64,000 bases of DNA from Spirosoma telluris (lineage in GTDB: Bacteria; Bacteroidota; Bacteroidia; Cytophagales; Spirosomataceae), in NCBI GenBank assembly GCA_003259005.1, contig QLII01000001.1:6005001-6069000 (forward strand), in the 5' to 3' direction. Within the stretch, counting starts at the first letter, position 1. Every line of letters starts with the position of its first letter. Of the stretch, positions 58,701-64,000 are shown piece by piece. The notes below the pieces were generated by a model. That model did no database searches. It saw only the letters and a program-made list of their open reading frames with translations, and had not been told where the DNA came from. The position numbers and the translations under genes are program-made.

Positions 58701-59073
58701 TTTCGGCCCGCGATGTCTCTTTCCGTAGCACAATATAATTTCCCGAAATCTGATAACTGATGTTCAGTGGTTTCAGAAGCCGGTCGAGTACCACTTCGAG
58801 ACGGTCATTTGTGGCCCGAATCGATACGTTTTTCTCCGTTTCGATCAGTTGAGGGACATACGTAAACTTCACATTAGCGGCTTTTTCGATGCGACGAAGC
58901 ACGGTTTTTAAGTCCTTATTATCAAATTGAACCGATACCGGCCGATTCAATAAATCCTGTGCCATTCCGTTTCGAGCCATCGTTAAGCCCGCAAAGACTA
59001 CAGCCAGTATCAACTGTACACAAGTAATCTTCATGATTTTAGTAAGGGTAAATAACTTCCCAAGTTTTTTCAT
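55709..59073 (-). CDS. SusC/RagA TonB-linked transporter with STN domain, second locus (one frameshift)
   Basis: 1121 residues after correction. A signal sequence starts at MKKLGKLFTLTKIMK. An STN domain follows (RPVSVQFDNKDLKTVLRRIE, VLDRLLKPLNISYQISGNYI), which contacts FecR anti-sigma proteins. Then come a carboxypeptidase-like domain (SGTITDEKGVTLPGVSILLK), a TonB-box-like ALGEVVVVGYGTRTK, plug, SusC signature (ESVEVLKDASATAIYGARAA) and barrel. The frame breaks in CCCC 56797-56800; one base restores GNAGAIGPYQSLATVSGQG. The upstream ATG at 59205 is rejected as it adds residues before the signal peptide. Confidence 0.93.
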
Positions 59074-59189
59074 ATTTTTAGCCTGGTTTTTGTCAATAGA
59101 TTTTGGAAACAATGGGCAAAACAATCCCGTCCCCGCCTTTTTCAGGGTAGTTGCAAAGCCGGAAAAATGGAGAGGGAACGTTACTAAGG

Positions 59190-59239
59190 CCGGATCGCGG
59201 ACCAATCATGGTTGCAACATGGTTAGCCTGGTGATCCGG
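59190..59239 (-). promoter_or_regulatory. Inverted and direct repeats before the second SusC gene
   Basis: CCGGATC (59190-59196) pairs with GATCCGG (59233-59239). Between them CATGGTT occurs twice, 11 bases apart. The position, about 120 bases before the SusC start and after fecR, suits an ECF-controlled promoter or leader. No function is shown. Confidence 0.35.
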
Positions 59240-59307
59240 TACTTTTTTAGTAGCTAGGTTCAGATTTCCTCATTCAGTCGGGGTTTAGGGTGTTAAAAAA
59301 GATTGAT

Positions 59308-60429
59308 TTACGGTTTTTGCTGACAACCTGGGCCGGAAATAATGACCTTCGTTCCCCAGACTTCATAGGTGGCTCCAATCGTCTGGCAAATAATATCCAG
59401 CTTCCGGAAGAGTGGTTCATTGCCCAGCGGAGCCGTCAGACTGCATTTGTCGAAGACCGTTGGATCATACTGGATGGCTATGCCATAGGATTCTTCCAGC
59501 TTGTGAAATACATCGGGGATCGCCGTGTTTTCAAATACGAAATATTGTTTAGTTTCCGGTTTTTTAATCAGCGTAGGCTCATCGACTAAACGGGCCGTCA
59601 ATCGTTCACTGCCTTTATCGAATATGGCTTGCTGATTGGGCGTGAGTAACAGCATACCGGCAATCTGTTTCTGGCTTTGTTGAGATTTGGCCAGTGCATT
59701 TGTCGTGAAAACCGCAACTTTACCCGTATGAACAGCTACGGTTATCTGCGCCATTTTTGGGAAGGCCTTGATCGTAAAACTTGTTCCAACTACCTGCGTT
59801 ATCAGCCCATTTGTATACACCATAAAGGGTTGTTTGGGATTCCTGGCGACCTTAAAAAAACCTTCGCCCTCCAGCCTGATTTCGCGTTTATCGACCGCAA
59901 ATGTCTTCGGATAAGTTACCCGACTCCTGGGTTGTAAAACGATTTGACTACCATCGCTCAGCTTAACGGAAAGGACATGGTTCGTTTCGTTTACATTGTC
60001 GATCCACTCGATTTCTGCTTGTGGCTTAGGCTGGATATAACCCATTGCTTTGTCGGTCGTTGCGGGCCGTATCGTGAACCACCAGCCGAGACCAAGTAAC
60101 AGCAGGACAGCGGCTGCAGCAGCCCATTGTCGCCAGTAACCAATTCGATGGACTTGGGGCTCATAGGCTAGTTCGGTCGCATCCTCCTGAAGTTGCTGCT
60201 GAATCATCGCCCACATCTGGTTACCCTGTGCTTCTGTGGGTAAAACCTGCACCTGCTCTACAGCTTTCAGCAACGCTTTGGCTGCAACCACAACCGACTG
60301 TTTTTCGGGATAGTGCGTCAGAAAATCTTCCCAGAATGCGTTTGTTTCGCTGTCAGGTTGTTGAACCCATCTGCGGAAGAAATCATCCTGAGCCAACTCC
60401 TCAGCTGTATCGTTGTGGTAATTGTGCAT
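59308..60429 (-). CDS. FecR-family anti-sigma factor
   Basis: 373 residues. The cytoplasmic N-terminal part (about 1-90) has the typical FFRRWVQQPDSETNAFWEDF. A membrane helix (about 100-120: WAAAAAVLLLLGLGWWF) follows. The periplasmic FecR domain has LSDGSQIVLQPRSRVTYP, REIRLEGEGFFKVARNPKQP, TQVVGTSFTIKAF and a C-terminal DUF4974-type part (FHKLEESYGIAIQYD). It should hold the upstream ECF sigma until the STN domain of the downstream SusC signals substrate. Confidence 0.92.
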   Translation of the reverse strand: MHNYHNDTAEELAQDDFFRRWVQQPDSETNAFWEDFLTHYPEKQSVVVAAKALLKAVEQVQVLPTEAQGNQMWAMIQQQLQEDATELAYEPQVHRIGYWRQWAAAAAVLLLLGLGWWFTIRPATTDKAMGYIQPKPQAEIEWIDNVNETNHVLSVKLSDGSQIVLQPRSRVTYPKTFAVDKREIRLEGEGFFKVARNPKQPFMVYTNGLITQVVGTSFTIKAFPKMAQITVAVHTGKVAVFTTNALAKSQQSQKQIAGMLLLTPNQQAIFDKGSERLTARLVDEPTLIKKPETKQYFVFENTAIPDVFHKLEESYGIAIQYDPTVFDKCSLTAPLGNEPLFRKLDIICQTIGATYEVWGTKVIISGPGCQQKP

Positions 60430-60468
60430 TGTAATCGGGTAACAATTAGTGTTTTAGAAAAAAAGAGC

Positions 60469-60541
60469 CTATTGATTCTGTAGATTCTTTTGATTCTATC
60501 GTACGGATAATCAGAATCAATAGAATCTACAGAATCAATAG
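60469..60541. repeat. GATTCT-family inverted repeat, locus 5
   Basis: Arms 60469-60497 and 60513-60541 match at 28 of 29 positions; each has three GATTCT words. It lies between the ECF sigma and fecR genes, which are on the same strand. It is followed by GTAGACAAGTACTCAC, like the flanks at other loci. Confidence 0.88.
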
Positions 60542-60640
60542 TAGACAAGTACTCACTTATAGACAAGAGGGGAAATGGCCAAAGTGTCCCCTCGGTTTTG
60601 AAAAAAAATTTACGCTTGCGAAAAAGAAGTGAAAAAAGGC

Positions 60641-61234
60641 CTAGGCCAGTACCCAAAGTAAAAGTAATCCCAGTAAGGGAGCCAGGTAGGCGGCCTGCTC
60701 GCGCAGGTGGGTAAGTGCTTTATGGAGCGTGTTGCGAACCGATTTTTCGGTGATGCCCATAATAGCGGCTATTTCGTCGGTTTTGAAGTTTTGATAGAAC
60801 CGAAGCGTAACAACTTCCAACTGGCGTTGAGGCAGTTGGGCTACCAATTGGGCTAATCGTTGGGTGAGTTGGTCTTCCTGTTCCTGATCGGCCATTACCT
60901 GTTCGGATGATCGGGCGAATTCGGTTGCTGTCGAGGAGGCAATCGCCGTGTCAATGCGTTTTTCGCGTTCACTGAGCTGGTAAATCTTTCGGCGAAGCGA
61001 ACGAAATAAATAAAATTTAACAGAATCGACCAGGGATAACGAATGCCGCAGTCGCCATAGATCTACAAACAAATCCTGGATGGCATCTTCTACCAAAGCT
61101 ACATTAGGGATTACTTTATAACCATAGCTGTACAAAATACGATGATAGCGTTGGTATAATTCGGCAAAAGCAGGTTGATCGTCCTGTTTGAGGGCGTTCC
61201 AAAGCAGTACATCAGAGTTGCATTCGGGCCGCAC
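60641..61234 (-). CDS. ECF sigma factor of the second SusCD locus, hydrophobic C-terminus
   Basis: 197 residues. Region 2: FAELYQRYHRILYSYGYKVI, VEDAIQDLFVDLWR, FYLFRSLRRKIYQL. Region 4: LPQRQLEVVTLRFYQNFKTD, EIAAIMGITEKSVRNTLHKA. It belongs to the SusCD-linked ECF group (RpoE/FecI-like). The protein ends YLAPLLGLLLLWVLA, a 15-residue hydrophobic tail that could touch the membrane or the anti-sigma factor. The fecR gene lies 211 bases downstream. Confidence 0.9.
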   Translation of the reverse strand: MRPECNSDVLLWNALKQDDQPAFAELYQRYHRILYSYGYKVIPNVALVEDAIQDLFVDLWRLRHSLSLVDSVKFYLFRSLRRKIYQLSEREKRIDTAIASSTATEFARSSEQVMADQEQEDQLTQRLAQLVAQLPQRQLEVVTLRFYQNFKTDEIAAIMGITEKSVRNTLHKALTHLREQAAYLAPLLGLLLLWVLA

Positions 61235-61398
61235 GTGGTTCGATGAGTCGTTTTAAAAACAAATGGATTATAATTTTCATAAAATTAGCAACAATAATTA
61301 TATTCCTTAGTTCGACTTGAGGATTGTTCCTATACGTTCGGCATTACGGGGTGTTTATCCCTATAAAGTCTGGATAACGAAGCGGTGATTTACCTACC

Positions 61399-61614
61399 TT
61401 AGTGATCATCTGAGTTTAGTTTACTCCGAATAAAGCGAAGTGATAAAACGCCATACATGACAAGCGCAGCTGTCTCATAAGTGGCTTCCAGGTGGTCGCG
61501 CGTATAAACGCCCGTTTGGATGTCCTGCGCCCAATCAAGCAGGGCATAACAAAAGCCCACAAAACCAAACAGGCTAAACAGTACCATGCCAAGTAGTATG
61601 AGTGAGTGGCGCAT
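61399..61614 (-). CDS. Small two-helix membrane protein (71 aa)
   Basis: Begins MRHSLILLGMVLFSLFGFVG. It has a long hydrophobic helix (about 4-28), a polar loop (DIQTGVYTRDHLEATYE), a second helix (about 48-62) and a charged tail. No family is recognised. It lies 13 bases after a LytTR gene on the same strand, so the two may be co-expressed. Confidence 0.6.
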   Translation of the reverse strand: MRHSLILLGMVLFSLFGFVGFCYALLDWAQDIQTGVYTRDHLEATYETAALVMYGVLSLRFIRSKLNSDDH

Positions 61615-61627
61615 GCCCTGGATATGT

Positions 61628-61999
61628 TTATGACTTTATCAGGCTTACCTTTTTGTGCTGATTGATTTTAATCAAAACCTGTTCAAACCGTCTTCGGGAA
61701 ACCTTTGCCTTATATTCATTGAGTAAACAGACCGCTAATTGCTGATCCCCGTCAATGCCCATGGCTCTTACAAACGTTGGGTTAATCATCTCCGATTTAT
61801 GAACGCGTATAAAGCTAGGTAGCTGATCCTCAAACCATTTTAGTGTGAGGGCGACTAGAATAGGCTTGGTCTGAGCGGCCAGGTATACCCAGGTATAGTT
61901 GCCATATCCCTGTAGACGAATAATGGCTTTTGAGCATACTGGAAGGCTCTGGCCAGGTAACTTGATGGAGTCGGTTAATTGATTGGCGACAGTCTTCAT
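61628..61999 (-). CDS. Stand-alone LytTR DNA-binding protein
   Basis: 123 residues made only of a LytTR domain: IRLQGYGNYTWVYLAAQTKP, LTLKWFEDQLPSFIRVHKSE, MINPTFVRAMGIDGDQ and KVSRRRFEQVL. There is no receiver domain, so it is not a classical response regulator. DNA binding is expected; the input is unknown. A 71-residue membrane protein follows 13 bases downstream and could be its partner, as in LytTR regulatory systems that pair a DNA-binding protein with a membrane inhibitor. Confidence 0.82.
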   Translation of the reverse strand: MKTVANQLTDSIKLPGQSLPVCSKAIIRLQGYGNYTWVYLAAQTKPILVALTLKWFEDQLPSFIRVHKSEMINPTFVRAMGIDGDQQLAVCLLNEYKAKVSRRRFEQVLIKINQHKKVSLIKS

Positions 62000-62225
62000 T
62001 AACTAGTGAATTAGTGTTGGTGAAATTGGAAAGCCGATTGTATAGAAATAACTAACCCAAACGATAGAATTGTCTATCATTCGATTACTGAAAATGCGGG
62101 CATAGTCAATTCGTAAGACAGATAAGCTGGCTTCTAGTAACCATGCAGAGATAGTCAACGCGTCAGTTGACGGTTGATTCCCTTTTACTTCAAAAGCTGG
62201 ATATAAAGAAAATTAAGCGATTCCC

Positions 62226-62492
62226 CTAAACGGAAGAAAGGCTTTTCGTGCGTTTAAGCAGACGAGGAGGAGAGAAATTCAGGCTAGGAGTGCCTGGAGA
62301 AAACGAGCGGCTGTGTGCACGCTGGGGATGGGAATGCGCCTGAGCGCGTGGCTGATGGCCAACTGAGTGTAGGGAGGGGGTAGGCTGTCCGGAGAAAGCC
62401 AATGGCTGAGAGCTTTTCTGTCGATCCTGGATCGAAGGAGAGGTCTGACCCAATTCCAGGCTAGACCGTCTAAAAGCAACAAAACGATTCAT
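62226..62492 (-). CDS. Doubtful Ser/Pro/Gln-rich ORF (88 aa)
   Basis: Starts MNRFVAFRRSSLELGQTSPS and is low-complexity (Ser, Pro, Gln, His) with no recognisable domain. A second ORF overlaps it on the same strand in another frame (62279-62482), so coding is uncertain. It may be a rapidly evolving small protein, a gene remnant, or non-coding. Confidence 0.25.
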   Translation of the reverse strand: MNRFVAFRRSSLELGQTSPSIQDRQKSSQPLAFSGQPTPSLHSVGHQPRAQAHSHPQRAHSRSFSPGTPSLNFSPPRLLKRTKSLSSV

Positions 62493-62708
62493 ACTAGTTG
62501 CGTTTAAAAATGATAATTATACTTAATGTAAAGTGAGGTGGTTAGGTAGATACAACTAAGCAAATAAAGCTTTTTCTGGTTGATAAGATGTTAAACGGAC
62601 ATTGTCTGGAAATGTTTAACGCCTACCAGGTGTAGCTAGCTTCAGGTCATTATCATCAAAGACAATCACCCCGTCTTCTTGCTTCTTGGGGAGCGCGAAA
62701 TTCAGCAC

Positions 62709-62999
62709 ATGATGTCGACCTCGTTCTGGAGCGCCGACGGGCGGATAATGTCATCGGAGGAATTTTTGGAAGCCTTGTATGGCACCCTGCCCGACTTCTT
62801 CAAAGACGAGGCCGAACTACGGATCATCTGGTCGAACCCCATGACCCCAAAAACCTTACTGGCCAATCTGGCTGAGGCTGGTTATGGCAAAGACGAACTA
62901 GTTGCCTTGCCGCGGTTAATTCAGGCCGAGAACCGCGATCTATTTGATGTGCTGGACTACATTTCGCTCGCCCGAGAATCTAAATTGGACGAGTACTAG
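62709..62999 (+). pseudogene. Fragment of a type I restriction HsdR subunit (C-terminal domain)
   Basis: About 96 residues: SFWSADGRIMSSEEFLEALY, LPDFFKDEAELRIIWSNPMT, LLANLAEAGYGKDELV and NRDLFDVLDYISLARE. This matches the helical C-terminal domain of EcoEI-type HsdR proteins, which normally follows about 800 residues of nuclease and motor domains. None of these, nor hsdM or hsdS, is nearby. ATG 62709 is the first good start; an open frame extends to TTG 62679. It is either a decayed remnant or a free-standing domain. Confidence 0.65.
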
Positions 63000-63021
63000 C
63001 TAAAGCCGCCTTTGCGATTGA

Positions 63022-63435
63022 TTATATGCATTGATCCAGGTGCCATACTTTTCGAAGATGAAGAACAGTTTGTCCTAGCAAATCCAGGCTGATGGGTTTA
63101 GTTAAAAACTCATTAGCCCCCAGGTCAAATGCATATTGGCGATCCGTTGCATCACTAGAGGTCGTTAGAATCACGATTGGGGTGTGGGCATACTGGGCGC
63201 TATGGCGTAACACCTGCAAGGCTTCAAGACCGTTGAGTCGGGGCATGTTCAAATCCAGAATGATTAAACATGGCTCCGATTTTAGTTGAGCCAGATCATC
63301 CAGTAAAGCCAGACCATCCTCTGCAAAAATTAACTCACATTCGGGACTGTGTTGAGCAAAGGCGTATTGTAACAGCAGGCGGTCGTCTTCATCATCATCG
63401 GCGATAAAGACAGCATGAGTTGGGTATTGATTCAT
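63022..63435 (-). CDS. Single-domain response regulator (Rcp1-like)
   Basis: 137 residues, a CheY-like receiver only: acidic pocket IADDDEDDR, phospho-acceptor D61 in IILDLNMPRLNG, Thr in VILTTSSD, Lys in FLTKPISL. The DDDEDDRL start and length match Rcp1-type regulators that work with phytochrome or hybrid kinases. No kinase is adjacent. It has no output domain, so it would act by protein contact or phosphotransfer. Confidence 0.9.
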   Translation of the reverse strand: MNQYPTHAVFIADDDEDDRLLLQYAFAQHSPECELIFAEDGLALLDDLAQLKSEPCLIILDLNMPRLNGLEALQVLRHSAQYAHTPIVILTTSSDATDRQYAFDLGANEFLTKPISLDLLGQTVLHLRKVWHLDQCI

Positions 63436-63560
63436 TCGCTAGTTGTTACGGAGAGTGCGAATATACAACAATGTGTAGACTCCTTTAGCCTGATACGCTT
63501 GGGATGTGTAAACAATAGCTCGCTTACCAATGGCTATACTTATTGGTTACCACTTAGTGA

Positions 63561-63836
63561 ATGAAAATGAAACCAGCATCAGGAAACCCCCACGATTGCC
63601 ACGACTTGGATACATTCAGGGAGTGGGTCGCCGATCTTCAGGAATTGGCCACGGTTCAGCGCGAATTAGTGCTTTGTAGCCGAAAACAGGTGGAAATAGG
63701 GGATAAACTATTCGCCCATCTGGAAGAGAAACTAGACCTATTGGAGCAGAAAGCGGCCCTGCTTTCAGAGCGTATCGCTCAATACGAGATTGCCTTCTCG
63801 GCGCAGGCGGTCAATGATGTCCGGCGGCTGAATTAA
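63561..63836 (+). CDS. Small coiled-coil protein (91 aa)
   Basis: A soluble 91-residue protein. Residues about 18-80 show continuous heptads (LATVQRELVLCSRKQVEIGD, LEEKLDLLEQKAALLSERIA), predicting one long coiled coil. There are two Cys residues and no membrane segment. No family is recognised. It lies 125 bases from the divergent response regulator gene. Confidence 0.6.
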   Translation: MKMKPASGNPHDCHDLDTFREWVADLQELATVQRELVLCSRKQVEIGDKLFAHLEEKLDLLEQKAALLSERIAQYEIAFSAQAVNDVRRLN

Positions 63837-63863
63837 GGCCTGCTTAGGGATGAGGAATTAACA

Positions 63864-63896
63864 AACGCTGGCGCTGCGAAGGGCTGGCGTTTTTGT
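63864..63896 (+). terminator. Weak hairpin after the coiled-coil gene
   Basis: AAACGC and GCGTTT arms with an internal GC-rich part and a T run, about 30 bases after the stop. Pairing is imperfect. Confidence 0.4.
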
Positions 63897-64000
63897 TGCC
63901 TACTGCTTAAGTAGAAATAAAGAAGTTGCGATATAGGTGAACAGGCAAAAGTTCATGGTATGATTTCTGCTACAGTAGCTTACTAACTCACCCAACCAAT

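Noticed and set aside
62279-62482. Second leftward ORF overlapping 62226-62492
   Set aside because: No recognisable domain, low-complexity neighbourhood and competing frame; a transposase remnant was considered but no motif supports it.
1-64000. tRNA, rRNA or insertion sequence in intergenic gaps
   Set aside because: No T-arm-like sequence with paired arms, no rRNA segments, and no transposase motif were found by eye; a covariance-model scan was not possible here.

Overview
The window looks like chromosome of a Bacteroidota member, most probably order Cytophagales and close to Spirosoma. This rests on two SusC/SusD pairs, an ECF sigma/FecR pair, LytTR and LytS-type regulators, DUF4783 and PorT-like proteins, a split transketolase, and Bacteroidota-type promoters (TTG, about 19-20 bp, TAnnTTTG). 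I see no tRNA, rRNA, CRISPR array, insertion sequence or prophage.

Layout. 1-1129 is the 3' end of a large Ig-like surface protein. 1.2-12.5 kb carries household genes: SNF2 helicase, PyrR-like phosphoribosyltransferase, DUF4783 protein, DPP-IV peptidase, nitrilase-family amidohydrolase, Dabb protein, isocitrate dehydrogenase. 12.9-19.5 kb has an outer-membrane barrel protein and three tandem secreted M20D (AbgB-like) amidohydrolases. 19.6-30 kb is again housekeeping: RdgB, FKBP lipoprotein, DHH phosphoesterase, NDK, endonuclease III, an ECF sigma with a small partner, a TPR histidine kinase, dihydrolipoamide dehydrogenase. 30-35 kb is regulatory: an SDR/AHSA1 pair divergent from a DJ-1/AraC regulator, and a LytS/LytR pair. 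35.1-39.4 kb is a pentose locus: a Nudix-type regulator with candidate operators, xylose isomerase, split transketolase.

39.5-51.2 kb is a complete-looking sialic acid utilisation locus. One arm encodes a FadR/GntR regulator, GH33 sialidase and AGE epimerase. The divergent arm encodes SusC, SusD, N-acetylneuraminate lyase, kelch mutarotase and an MFS transporter. A shared palindrome lies in the spacer of the SusC promoter and in front of the regulator gene. Free sialic acid would be released outside, imported, mutarotated, split to ManNAc plus pyruvate, and epimerised to GlcNAc; no amino-sugar kinase is in the window. 51.5-61.2 kb is a second, head-to-tail polysaccharide-utilisation-type locus of different regulatory logic: ECF sigma, FecR anti-sigma, SusC with an N-terminal STN signalling domain, SusD, and two paralogous secreted proteins of unrecognised function. 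This is the best candidate for an undescribed system here. 61.4-64 kb holds small membrane, LytTR, response-regulator and coiled-coil genes and a stray type I restriction HsdR C-terminal fragment.

Two cross-cutting patterns matter. First, ten genes carry twelve frameshifts; eleven fit loss of one base from a G or C run, nearly always five read as four, so they look like sequence errors rather than decay. Second, intergenic regions are full of long inverted repeats. Some are locus-specific and reach into gene 3' ends; others form a dispersed family built on the word GATTCT.
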